Assembly (NCBI GenBank): GCA_040507035.1
Contig: JBEVVR010000014.1
Coordinates: 124,001-188,000, forward strand
Source of the DNA: Thiodiazotropha sp040507035
Lineage (GTDB): Bacteria > Pseudomonadota > Gammaproteobacteria > Chromatiales > Chromatiaceae
DNA length: 64,000 nucleotides
Direction of reading: 5' to 3'
Shown here: in pieces, positions 53,986 to 61,968 of the stretch
Numbering within the stretch: position 1 is the stretch's first letter
Layout of the letters: each line of letters starts with the position of its first letter
Position numbers and translations under genes: made by a program
The notes under the pieces: model-generated
The model's input: the letters and a program-made list of their open reading frames with translations, nothing else
What the model was told of the DNA's origin: nothing
Databases searched by the model: none

Positions 53986-54080
53986 AATTTTGAATTATGA
54001 ATGTTGAATTATGAATTGATGATGTGGGCTTCGCCCACAACCTTATTAATTCAAAATTAACAATTCAAAATTTAAAATTA
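53986..54080. repeat. AT-rich inverted repeat around a GC hairpin, nifK-nifT gap
   Basis: The left arm (53986-54019) has tandem GAATTATGAAT-type units (TTGAATTATGAATGTTGAATT). The right arm (54045-54080) has the inverted units AATTCAAAATTAACAATTC. Between them TGTGGGC-TTC-GCCCACA (54023-54039) is a perfect 7-bp hairpin. Composition differs sharply from the flanking nif genes. It looks like a small non-coding insertion element. Confidence 0.6.
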
Positions 54081-54104
54081 ACCGAACGAAGTGAGGTAAA
54101 AAAA

Positions 54105-54317
54105 GTGCCTAATGTAATGATTCGCGTAAAAGACAACGGCGCTCTGCTGTTCTATATCGCCAAGAAGGATCAGGAAGACGAGATCGCTTCTGTGGAGAAG
54201 GACACAGAGACCGAGTGGGGCGGCGAAGTGGAGCTGACTGATGGTTCGAAATACTATATTGATCCGATCAGTCCCCCGCCTACCTTTCCCACCACCTTGC
54301 GCTTTAAACGCGCTTGA
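54105..54317 (+). CDS. nifT: NifT/FixU family protein
   Basis: The 70-residue protein starts at GTG 54105 (PNVMIRVKDNGALLFYIAKKDQED) after GAGGT, directly behind the AT-rich repeat. The pattern WGGEVELTDGSKYYIDP and a Pro-rich end (ISPPPTFPTTLRFKR) match NifT. Its role in nitrogenase assembly is minor and not well defined. Position after nifK is canonical. Confidence 0.92.
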   Translation: MPNVMIRVKDNGALLFYIAKKDQEDEIASVEKDTETEWGGEVELTDGSKYYIDPISPPPTFPTTLRFKRA

Positions 54318-54340
54318 CAGTAGTAATTAGGAGAATAGCC

Positions 54341-54535
54341 ATGGCTTTTCAGATTGTACGAGATGTTTGCACCGCCTGTAGTGATTGTGAACCTGTCTGC
54401 CCAACCCAATCGATTGTTCCATTCAAAGGTGTGTTCAAGATCGAGGCCGAGACCTGCACCGAGTGCGAGGGCGACCATGATGTACCCCAGTGCCTCGATG
54501 TCTGCATGGAAGACGACTGCATAATACCAGTTTGA
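54341..54535 (+). CDS. 4Fe-4S ferredoxin, second nif-type copy
   Basis: The 64-residue protein has motifs CTACSDCEPVCP and CTECEGDHDVPQCLDVC with the same nif-type insertion as the nifB-linked FdxN, but without its C-terminal extension. AGGAG lies eight bases before the ATG. In Azotobacter a small ferredoxin gene also lies near nifT-nifY. It may serve NifEN/NafY-stage assembly. Confidence 0.9.
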   Translation: MAFQIVRDVCTACSDCEPVCPTQSIVPFKGVFKIEAETCTECEGDHDVPQCLDVCMEDDCIIPV

Positions 54536-54549
54536 TATCGGGAATGATT

Positions 54550-54660
54550 AACCGAGAATGCACGCCAATCACCGCGAATAAGCGCAAATGGATTTTTGTG
54601 CGATTGGATGACCAATAAACATTCGCGACCATTTGCGGTGATTCGCGTTCATTTGCGGCT
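54550..54660. repeat. Small inverted-repeat element (MITE-like), 111 bp, inside the nif cluster
   Basis: The 30-base ends (54550-54579 and 54631-54660) are inverted copies matching at 24 positions; the core is AATCACCGCGAAT / ATTTGCGGTGATT. The right end CGCGTTCATTTGCGG is identical over 15 bases to the right end of the element in the rnf operon (9367-9381 region). No ORF inside. Confidence 0.7.
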
Positions 54661-54698
54661 TGAATAGCAGTCGTGCGTATGTATACCAGGAGTGAACT

Positions 54699-55403
54699 AT
54701 GAGCACATCACCCATCAGCAATGAGATCGCACTGCGCATCGGTTTGGCGGCCCGGGAGTTGCCGGATACCGATGCTGTCCGCCTGTTGCGGGTGTTGGAC
54801 GATGCGGTGGGACTTCCCCCCACGGCGAAAAAACTCGAAAAGCTGACGGTGAAGGAACTGAAATCCGCCTGTGATGGAGAGTTTACGGATGTCGATAGTG
54901 CCGCCATCAAGTCGGCACTTGCCTGTCTCAAGGGTGAGAACGAAATCTCGGCAGAGCCATTGCCTGAAGTCGAGGCCTATGCCGAGGGTGATATGCCCAA
55001 CAGCATCCGGGTCGCTTTCGCCTCCAACAAGGGCGGAATGCTCGATGGCCATTTTGGTTCCTGCCGCCGTTTTTTGATCTATCAAGTTTCATCCGACAGC
55101 AGCCGTCTGATTGACATCAGACCCGTGGATAAGAAACCCGAGGTCGATGATAAGAATGCCTATCGTGCATCTCTAATCAACGATTGTCAGATCCTGTTTG
55201 CCGGCTCCATCGGTGGACCTGCCGCGGCGAAGGTGGTCAGGGCGGGTGTACATCCGATCAAAAAACCGCAAGTGGTAGCTGCTCGTGATGAGGTAGAGTC
55301 ACTACAGCGCGTGATTGGGAAAGAGGCCTCACCCTGGTTGGCCAAGGTGATGGGACAAAACCCGGAAGAGCGCATTCGCTTTGAGCAGGAAGTCGACGCA
55401 TGA
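54699..55403 (+). CDS. NafY/NifY-family FeMo-co binding protein
   Basis: The 234-residue protein has an N-terminal helical domain (about 1-90), as in NafY, and a C-terminal NifX-fold domain from about 100. The latter shows IRVAFASNKGGMLDGHFGSCRRFLIYQV with the conserved His in the GHFG motif, and INDCQILFAGSIGGPAAAKVVRAGVHPI. NafY/NifY bind FeMo-co or apo-MoFe protein during maturation. AGGAG precedes the ATG. It overlaps the next gene by 4 bases. Confidence 0.92.
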   Translation: MSTSPISNEIALRIGLAARELPDTDAVRLLRVLDDAVGLPPTAKKLEKLTVKELKSACDGEFTDVDSAAIKSALACLKGENEISAEPLPEVEAYAEGDMPNSIRVAFASNKGGMLDGHFGSCRRFLIYQVSSDSSRLIDIRPVDKKPEVDDKNAYRASLINDCQILFAGSIGGPAAAKVVRAGVHPIKKPQVVAARDEVESLQRVIGKEASPWLAKVMGQNPEERIRFEQEVDA

Positions 55404-55666
55404 TTACCCAGGCACAGTTGCATGATGTGGGAGAATTTTTATCTCAATATCCTGTCGATGAGTCGAGTGTGATCGAACTACGCCGGCAGTTTCCAGACAT
55501 CCACTTCACCTATTGCATGGATGATGATGTGATGGCCGCCAATCCGCTGCATGAAGCAGCTGCTTACAATCTCTATCTGATCGATAGTCGAAACCACTGC
55601 CTCAGTTTTACTCAGGATATGGATATTGCCACAGGTATCGTGGTGGCAGAGATCGAAGCAGCGTGA
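55400..55666 (+). CDS. Small conserved nif-cluster protein of unknown function
   Basis: The 88-residue soluble protein (MITQAQLHDVGEFLSQYPVD and onward) overlaps nafY before it and lrv after it. Its text RRQFPDIHFTYCMDDDVMAANPLHEAAAYNLYLID has one Cys before DDD, and a second in NHCLSFT. It occupies the place of a short hypothetical gene between nifY and lrv in Azotobacter-type clusters. Function not known. Confidence 0.8.
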   Translation: MITQAQLHDVGEFLSQYPVDESSVIELRRQFPDIHFTYCMDDDVMAANPLHEAAAYNLYLIDSRNHCLSFTQDMDIATGIVVAEIEAA

Positions 55667-56427
55667 CCTTGGTATTGATGGAACAGGAGAAGGCAGGCAT
55701 ACCCACCGCGGACTGCGGTAGTTGCCCCCACCGGGAAGACAGGTTGAAGGGGGGGCGATGCAATCCCGGAGATGTCTGTGTCCGCGCCATGAGCGGCCGC
55801 CAGATTGCACGATTTTTCAAGCGTAACCCCGACCTTGCTGAACACTATGCGGGTGATGAGTTTTGGGAACGCCGTGCCATTGCCGCCCGTTATCTGTCGC
55901 AACAACGCCTGCTGCAGATGCTGGATGATCCTGATGAGGTTGTGCGTCGTGTACTTGCGTATCGTCTGCCGAGGGATCAACTCCAGGCGTTGCTGAACGA
56001 TTCGGATAGAGAGGTGAGGATCACTGTTGCCGATCGAATACCTGGTGAGGCGTTGGAACAGCTGGTCGAGGATGAGGACTATATGGTGCGGCAGACTGTT
56101 GCCAGGCGGCTGCAACCCGGCAGGCTGTTCAGGATGATACTCGATAACGACCGCGAGGTGCGTAAGCATGTTGCATTGCGTCTTCCCGTTGAGAGTTTGG
56201 GATTGATGATGAATGATGCGGCGCCCGAGGTCCGCCTGGTGGTTGCGGAGCGTATCGACGATGAGTCGCTGAAAGGCATGCTCCAGGATAGTGATTGGCG
56301 GGTGCGCTTGACCGCATGTCAGCGGGTTCCTGTCAATGCCTTGGATGCCATGCTCGATGACGAGGACGAGGATGTCAGGATCGTCGCTGCAGCCCGTATC
56401 GCAGATGCATCAGAAAAGGATAGGTAG
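55663..56427 (+). CDS. Lrv: leucine-rich repeat variant protein with N-terminal 4Fe-4S motif
   Basis: The 254-residue protein has four cysteines near the start in DCGSCPHRED ... RCNPGDVCV, the LRV iron-sulfur motif. It then has about eight repeats of roughly 24 residues: LLQMLDDPDEVVRRVLAYRLP, LQALLNDSDREVRITVADRIP, LEQLVEDEDYMVRQTVARRL and so on. Azotobacter lrv lies at the same place between nifY and nifE, where its structure is known but its function is not. The start is GTG 55663 overlapping the previous stop; ATG 55678 is an alternative. Confidence 0.88.
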   Translation: MTLVLMEQEKAGIPTADCGSCPHREDRLKGGRCNPGDVCVRAMSGRQIARFFKRNPDLAEHYAGDEFWERRAIAARYLSQQRLLQMLDDPDEVVRRVLAYRLPRDQLQALLNDSDREVRITVADRIPGEALEQLVEDEDYMVRQTVARRLQPGRLFRMILDNDREVRKHVALRLPVESLGLMMNDAAPEVRLVVAERIDDESLKGMLQDSDWRVRLTACQRVPVNALDAMLDDEDEDVRIVAAARIADASEKDR

Positions 56428-56430
56428 ACA

Positions 56431-57426
56431 ATGCACCCGTTTGCGAAATTCATACAGATTTTAGGCAAGGGTAAACAGGGAACCCGTGCCTTGACCCGGG
56501 AAGAGGCCTACGAGGCGATGCAGATGATCGCCTGTTACGACGTGGAGCCTGAACAGATTGGCGCCTTTCTGATGCTGATGCGAGTCAAGGAAGAGAGTGC
56601 GGAGGAGATCGCGGGCTTTACCCGCGCCCTGAAAGAGAGCCTGCCTATCGACAGTAAAGAGATTGCACCCGCAATCGATTGGGCGGCCTATGCGGGGAAA
56701 AAGCGTCAACTCCCCTGGTTTCTCCTTGCTGCCCTGATCCTCTCCAGACAGGGATACCCGGTCTGCATGCATGGCTTGAGCAGAAGTGATGACCGGGTCT
56801 ATGTGCCCGAGGCCCTGGATGCGTTGGGCATGGAGGCTGCCGATTCCCCGCAACAGGGCATGCAGAGTCTGAGCCGCGAGGGTTTCTGTTATCTGCCAAT
56901 CAGCAAGCTTTCTCCATTGACAGCGCAACTGATCGCGACACGGGAACTATTAGGTCTGCGTCCGCCGCTGCAGACGGTTGCCCGCATGCTCAATCCACTC
57001 AACGCGCCGCTATCGCTGATCGGCGTCTTTCACCCCAATTATGCCGCCATACATGCCAACGCCGCTCTCATCGAGGGACGCAGGATTGTCGTATGCAAAG
57101 GGGAGGGTGGTGAATTCGAACGCATCCCGGATCGCCCCCTGCAACTCCATGGCTGCGATCAAGAGAAGCTCTGGGATGAAGCATGGCAACCCATGATGCA
57201 GGCGGGAAGCAGCCTAAGGGAGCGGCGGCTCAACCTGCACCACTACCGCCAGGTCTGGGAGGGTGATGCCGAGGATGTTTATGGTGAGGCCGCGGTTGTC
57301 GGCACCCTCGCCATGGTTGTCAGGGCCTTGGAAATCGAGAGTTCCGAGGAAGCAGCTCATCGCCTGGCCAATCTTTGGTGGCGAGACCGTCATCAACCCA
57401 GTAGTGCTCAGGAGGCGATCCGGTGA
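56431..57426 (+). CDS. TrpD2/YbiB-like phosphoribosyltransferase-fold protein
   Basis: The 331-residue protein follows the anthranilate phosphoribosyltransferase fold. The N-terminal helices HPFAKFIQILGKGKQGTRALTREEAYEAM and AFLMLMRVKEESAEEIAGFTRAL match, but the GTGGD phosphoribosyl-binding loop is not present, and NPLNAPLSLIGVFHPNY is retained. TrpD2 proteins such as E. coli YbiB bind nucleic acid rather than PRPP. Start is four bases after the lrv stop and its end overlaps the next start. A role in nif is inferred from operon position only. Confidence 0.82.
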   Translation: MHPFAKFIQILGKGKQGTRALTREEAYEAMQMIACYDVEPEQIGAFLMLMRVKEESAEEIAGFTRALKESLPIDSKEIAPAIDWAAYAGKKRQLPWFLLAALILSRQGYPVCMHGLSRSDDRVYVPEALDALGMEAADSPQQGMQSLSREGFCYLPISKLSPLTAQLIATRELLGLRPPLQTVARMLNPLNAPLSLIGVFHPNYAAIHANAALIEGRRIVVCKGEGGEFERIPDRPLQLHGCDQEKLWDEAWQPMMQAGSSLRERRLNLHHYRQVWEGDAEDVYGEAAVVGTLAMVVRALEIESSEEAAHRLANLWWRDRHQPSSAQEAIR

Positions 57427-58370
57427 TTGCCCTGTTGCAGAAACAAGAACATCTGGTAGAGCTCTGCAATCAGCTCAGTGCCGTCGAGGGCAAGGACAAA
57501 CTCGAAGCGGCATTGGCTTTGACGCTGCAAGGACTTGACCTGAAATGGGTCATGACCAGAGGCGGTTGGCATCGATTGGGTGGCGTTGTCGATGGCGACT
57601 ATGCTCCGGTGGCATCAAACCTGAGGAAGTGGGTCGAAGAGACCTCTGATGGCGATTTCGATGACCTCTTTTATAGCTATCGAGATAGCGGCTATTTCGT
57701 TACCCAGCTCGCGGGCAAGAGCCACTATTTCACAGCGCCCGTCGGCGAACGACCTGATCAATTCGTGCAGATCGAGATTGAAGAGTTGCAGGAGGTGATC
57801 GAGCGGCCGTTGATCGATCGTGACTGGTATCCGGACAGCATGGAGGAGTTTCTCGATCCCCTCGACTTTCCCCGCTTGGACCCGGAACCCGTGACACCGC
57901 CTTTCTACCGCTTTCGCCGTATCATGGAGATTGACAAACTGCTGGATGGCCAGGCCGACAGTGAACGCAAGCTGAGCAATCTGCACCGCTTCTTCAGCGA
58001 CTGGCAACAGAGCAGTGCGGGTGAGGCGGATAGCTTCTGTCGTCAATGGGTGTTGTTGTTGCGGGACTACCAGGATTCCTACGGCGAGCCTCGCATAGAC
58101 GCCAAGCCGATGACAGTGTGTCATGGCACGCTTCCGGATCTCCCGGATGGGGAACAACTTACCGGCGCTTCATTGGCCAATGCCATTCATGGCTACGATC
58201 GCTTGGTGGGCTATCCCTTTGCCTGGTTCTTTCACATGTTGAGTAGTAAATCGAGCAACTACGCAGTTGCAGAGGCGGTTCTCAGGGATCAGATGGGGGC
58301 CTATGATTACCTGCCGGCGAGAGACCTCAAGGTTTTAAGAAGCTGGGAAGAACGGCCCTACAGCGTTTGA
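57423..58370 (+). CDS. Unknown protein ending the nifHDK-side operon
   Basis: The 315-residue soluble protein starts at GTG 57423, overlapping the previous stop. It is rich in aromatic residues and acids (DDLFYSYRDSGYFVTQLAGKSHYF; DWYPDSMEEFLDPLDFPRLDPEP), with few Cys (three) and no membrane segment. I recognise no family. It is the last gene of a run of overlapping genes from nafY on, so it should be under NifA control. The repeat at 58404 marks the end. Confidence 0.78.
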   Translation: MIALLQKQEHLVELCNQLSAVEGKDKLEAALALTLQGLDLKWVMTRGGWHRLGGVVDGDYAPVASNLRKWVEETSDGDFDDLFYSYRDSGYFVTQLAGKSHYFTAPVGERPDQFVQIEIEELQEVIERPLIDRDWYPDSMEEFLDPLDFPRLDPEPVTPPFYRFRRIMEIDKLLDGQADSERKLSNLHRFFSDWQQSSAGEADSFCRQWVLLLRDYQDSYGEPRIDAKPMTVCHGTLPDLPDGEQLTGASLANAIHGYDRLVGYPFAWFFHMLSSKSSNYAVAEAVLRDQMGAYDYLPARDLKVLRSWEERPYSV

Positions 58371-58403
58371 TGATCAAATGCAGCAGTTGTCAAACTATTA
58401 CTT

Positions 58404-58490
58404 GTTTCCGTGCTCCTGCGTGGGTACTCATCACTCACCTTGATTAACCTGCAGCATGCATTCCCACGCTGGAGCGAGGGGACGAGGAAA
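58404..58490. repeat. Inverted-repeat element between the nif operon and the hydrolase gene
   Basis: The left arm TTTCCGTGCTCCTGCGTGGG (58405-58424) and right arm CCCACGCTGGAGCGAGGGGA plus CGAGGAAA (58463-58490) are imperfect inverted copies. This form is a common dispersed repeat in gammaproteobacteria. It may end both convergent transcripts. Confidence 0.55.
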
Positions 58491-58494
58491 TCGG

Positions 58495-59379
58495 TCAATC
58501 GAGGCGGTTGGCAATAAGCTGTTGCTGAATCTGTTCCATATGGTCAAACGGCAGGGAGAAGTGACCTTCACTCTGCATAATATTGAATTCACAATCGACT
58601 AGACCTGCTGCCAGGGTTTGACCATGGAGGATGGGCACTGTTTCATCGGCTGTCCCATGCCAGAGCTGGATCGGGATGGTGACTTCAGCCAGGTCGAATC
58701 CCCAGGGACGCGTATAGATATCCATCTCCTGCAGCACACCCTCGGCCCCTTGACGTACGGTTTCGTGAAGCGATGAGGTAATAGCACTACGAATTCCGGC
58801 GCGATTGAGGACGGTTGCATCAGCAGCTGGCGCCAAGTTAAGCATTATCTGGTAGATCCACTGGGGAGATAATTGGACCAGTGGTATTAGCGCAAAACGA
58901 AAACTGAAATGGGAGAGCAGCGGTGTGTTGCGAATCGATTGAAAGTTTATCTTCGCGGGCCAGCGCATGGCATCGAGCAGACCGGGTTGGTCCAGCGGAC
59001 CCAGTGGACAGACCAGGGTGACGCCGTTCAATCGCTTCTTTAATCGATATGCACAGGCAGTTGCATAGGGGCCGCCCCCGGAAACGCCAATCAGAAAGAA
59101 GCGCTCAATCTCAAGGCTGTCGGTCAAGGCTTCCACATCCGCTGCCCAGTCGAGAAGGGTACGTCCGGGCTTGGGATCCGACAGGCCAAGACCGTTGCGA
59201 TCCGGTGCAATTACCCGCAGTTTGCATTGTAGCGCGGGCCTATCCAAGATGCGTGCTTCCAGGCGGGAACCGGGAAAGCCATGGCAATAGATAGTCGGCA
59301 AGCCCCGGGGATCGCCATATTCGGCATAGGCCAGGCGTCTGCCATCCGGGAGCGTTACAACATTCGCTTCTCGATTCAT
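58495..59379 (-). CDS. Alpha/beta hydrolase
   Basis: The 294-residue protein has the oxyanion region YCHGFPGSRLEARIL, the nucleophile elbow GVSGGGPYA (about 99-107), the acid in LWHGTADETVPI and the His in SEGHFSLPFDHMEQ. No signal peptide. Substrate cannot be told. It lies 27 bases after glgB on the same strand. Confidence 0.88.
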   Translation of the reverse strand: MNREANVVTLPDGRRLAYAEYGDPRGLPTIYCHGFPGSRLEARILDRPALQCKLRVIAPDRNGLGLSDPKPGRTLLDWAADVEALTDSLEIERFFLIGVSGGGPYATACAYRLKKRLNGVTLVCPLGPLDQPGLLDAMRWPAKINFQSIRNTPLLSHFSFRFALIPLVQLSPQWIYQIMLNLAPAADATVLNRAGIRSAITSSLHETVRQGAEGVLQEMDIYTRPWGFDLAEVTIPIQLWHGTADETVPILHGQTLAAGLVDCEFNIMQSEGHFSLPFDHMEQIQQQLIANRLD

Positions 59380-59406
59380 CGGTCCGCAATCGATATCAGC
59401 CTATAT

Positions 59407-61617
59407 TCAGTAACCTTCCTTGCCCTCATATTGTAAGGCAATGGCCGAGAGCGGTGGCAGTGTCAGACTCAACGAGTGAGGACGATCCATCCAAGGTACG
59501 GCTTCAGTAAAAAGGGGGGCTTCTCCATTGCCAAGATTGCTGCCGCCGTAATATTTTGAATCGGAATTGATAATCTCTCGATATTTTCCTTCGAGGGGTA
59601 AACCGATTCTGTATTCATCCCTGGCGACAGGGGTCATGTTGAGCGCAACTACGACCAATTCGTCATTGTCCCCCTTTCTTAGGAAACTGAGGATAGATTG
59701 ATCGGAGTCATGACAATCGATCCACTCAAAACCTTGCCAATCGAAGTCATAGCGATGCAGCGCGGGTGTTGAGCGATAGAGATAGCACAAATCCTTGACT
59801 AGCAGCTGCATTCCCTGATGCAGCGGATAATCCAGTATATACCAGTCGAGTAGACCCGCGCTGTTCCATTCGGCTCCCTGACCAAATTCTGTGCCCATGA
59901 ACATCAACTTTTTACCTGGATGGGTAAACTGATAGGTATAGAGTGCACGCAGGTTGGCATGCCGCTGTGACTCGTGCCCCGGCATTTTGTTCAACATGGA
60001 CTGCTTGCCATGGACTACCTCATCGTGGGAAAAGGGTAGCAGGAAGTTTTCCGAAAACGCATACAACATGCTGAAGGTGAGCATATCGTGATGGTACTTA
60101 CGATAAATCGGATCATGCTCGAAATATCTCAGCGTGTCATTCATCCATCCCATATTCCATTTCAAATCGAAACCCAGGCCACCCAGATAGGTAGGACGGC
60201 TTACCTGGGGCCAGGAGGTGGATTCTTCGGCGATCATGAGGATTCCGGGGCACTCTTCGTGCACGGCAATATTCAGCTCGCGAAGAAAATCTATCGCCTC
60301 AAGGTTTTCACGACCGCCATACTTATTCGGTATCCATTCGTTCTCGTTGCGTGAATAGTCGAGGTAGAGCATCGAGGCCACGGCATCAACCCGAAGTCCA
60401 TCGAGATGCATCTCCTGCAGCCAATATATGGCGCTGGAAATGAGAAACGACTTAACCTCGTTACGCCCGAAGTTATAGATCAATGTTGACCAGTCAAGGT
60501 GTTCACCCAAGCGGGGGTCTTCATGCTCGTACAAAGGTGTGCCATCAAAGCGTGCAAGTCCATGGGCATCTTTCGGAAAGTGGGCAGGGACCCAATCCAG
60601 CAATACGCCGATACCGTTACGGTGACAATGGTCGACAAAATAACGAAAGTCATCGGGGCTGCCAAAACGGCTGGTAGGGGAAAAATAGCCTGTCGCCTGA
60701 TATCCCCAGGATAGATCGAAGGGGTGTTCTGTGATAGGTAGCAGTTCGATATGAGTGAATCCCATATCCAATACGTAATCGACAAGTTGGTGAGCGATCT
60801 CCCGGTAGTTCAGGAACTCTCCCTCCATGTCTCGCCGCCAGGAGTTTAAATGCACCTCGTAGATGCACATCGGACTGCTCTGCCAATCAGATTCAGCCCG
60901 CTGCTTTAACCAGCTTTGATCCTGCCACTGGTAATGATCTGGTTGCGGAATAATCGATGCGGTGTTGGGGCGCAATTCATGCAGTTTCCCGTAGGGATCG
61001 GCTTTCAATTGGATGCTGCCGGTATGACGGTTGCGAATTTCGAATTTGTAGTGGTGATTCGCTTGCAGATCAGGAATGAAGAGTTCCCAAATCCCACTGC
61101 CATGGACACGCATCGGGTGACGCCGGCCGTCCCACTCATTGAAGTCACCTACTACACTGACGCGTTCAGCATTTGGTGCCCAAACTGAGAAGAGAATACC
61201 CGATATGCCATCGATTTGATGATCGTGGGCACCGAGAAATCGATACGCATGACGATGTCGACCTTCGCTGAAGAGATGTAGGTCGAAATCTGAGAGTTGT
61301 ATCGGAAAGTTATAGGGGTCGTGGCCTATGTGCTCGCGTTTAGTGTGATCGCGCCATATCAAACGGTAATGCTCAGGTATTGAGTCGCCATTGCCACGCC
61401 ACTCGAAAAAGTCACTCTTGGGAATGCGCTGAAAGATCGCACCGTTGTCAGCCAGGATTACCTCATCTGCCTGCGGATTGAAAACGCGGATTACTGTCTC
61501 CGCGTCACTCCTGTGTAGACCTAGCACGCAGAAAGGATCGTGGTGTCGCGCTTCCTGGATGCGGATCAGCTCTTTGTCGAGTGATGAAGTTTTCAAGTTG
61601 CTATTAACGCTAAGCAT
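59407..61617 (-). CDS. glgB: 1,4-alpha-glucan branching enzyme GlgB
   Basis: The 736-residue protein has the N-terminal GlgB domain, CBM48 (GILFSVWAPNAERVSVVGDFNEW, about 135-158), and a GH13 barrel. The nucleophile Asp is in DGLRVDAVASMLYLDYSR, the acid Glu in GILMIAEESTSWP and the third Asp in LPFSHDEVVHGK. The C-terminal beta domain ends ALQYEGKEGY. It forms alpha-1,6 branches in glycogen. Length equals the usual family value. Other glg synthesis genes are outside the window. Confidence 0.97.
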   Translation of the reverse strand: MLSVNSNLKTSSLDKELIRIQEARHHDPFCVLGLHRSDAETVIRVFNPQADEVILADNGAIFQRIPKSDFFEWRGNGDSIPEHYRLIWRDHTKREHIGHDPYNFPIQLSDFDLHLFSEGRHRHAYRFLGAHDHQIDGISGILFSVWAPNAERVSVVGDFNEWDGRRHPMRVHGSGIWELFIPDLQANHHYKFEIRNRHTGSIQLKADPYGKLHELRPNTASIIPQPDHYQWQDQSWLKQRAESDWQSSPMCIYEVHLNSWRRDMEGEFLNYREIAHQLVDYVLDMGFTHIELLPITEHPFDLSWGYQATGYFSPTSRFGSPDDFRYFVDHCHRNGIGVLLDWVPAHFPKDAHGLARFDGTPLYEHEDPRLGEHLDWSTLIYNFGRNEVKSFLISSAIYWLQEMHLDGLRVDAVASMLYLDYSRNENEWIPNKYGGRENLEAIDFLRELNIAVHEECPGILMIAEESTSWPQVSRPTYLGGLGFDLKWNMGWMNDTLRYFEHDPIYRKYHHDMLTFSMLYAFSENFLLPFSHDEVVHGKQSMLNKMPGHESQRHANLRALYTYQFTHPGKKLMFMGTEFGQGAEWNSAGLLDWYILDYPLHQGMQLLVKDLCYLYRSTPALHRYDFDWQGFEWIDCHDSDQSILSFLRKGDNDELVVVALNMTPVARDEYRIGLPLEGKYREIINSDSKYYGGSNLGNGEAPLFTEAVPWMDRPHSLSLTLPPLSAIALQYEGKEGY

Positions 61618-61968
61618 GTTATTTATTCTCTAGAATATGGCTGGATTTTTCATTCTGATTATTACAAGAGTGCTACTGAAGCGCTAGCTTTTTCGAGCAT
61701 GTTTAATCGCAAGTTTTCACGTTTTGAGCCTTTGATACAGATACATAGGTTTCTATATAGGGATCTGGAAGTTCATGCTGCTTGATTGATCAAAATAGAG
61801 AAATGGTATAGAAGAATAGTCAGATAATTTAGTAGGATAGTATTGTGGCAATTCTTACAATACGGTTATGTTATTATTTCAACGAATAAAATTTCACTAG
61901 CAGTGTTGATATGCAAGGAATTACCATTCAGTGCCGAATAATTGAGATGTCTTCAGTGAGCTATTTAA
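61618..61968. other. Divergent intergenic region, glgB / GH13
   Basis: The 351 bases are AT-rich and should hold both promoters. I find no exact NifA site or sigma54 element. TTGATTGATCAA at 61783-61794 is a perfect palindrome that could be a regulator site, though spacing does not fit FNR. Confidence 0.4.

Noticed and set aside
61783..61794. TTGATTGATCAA as an FNR/Anr box upstream of the GH13 gene
   Set aside because: The half-sites are two bases apart, not four as in FNR boxes; regulator unknown.
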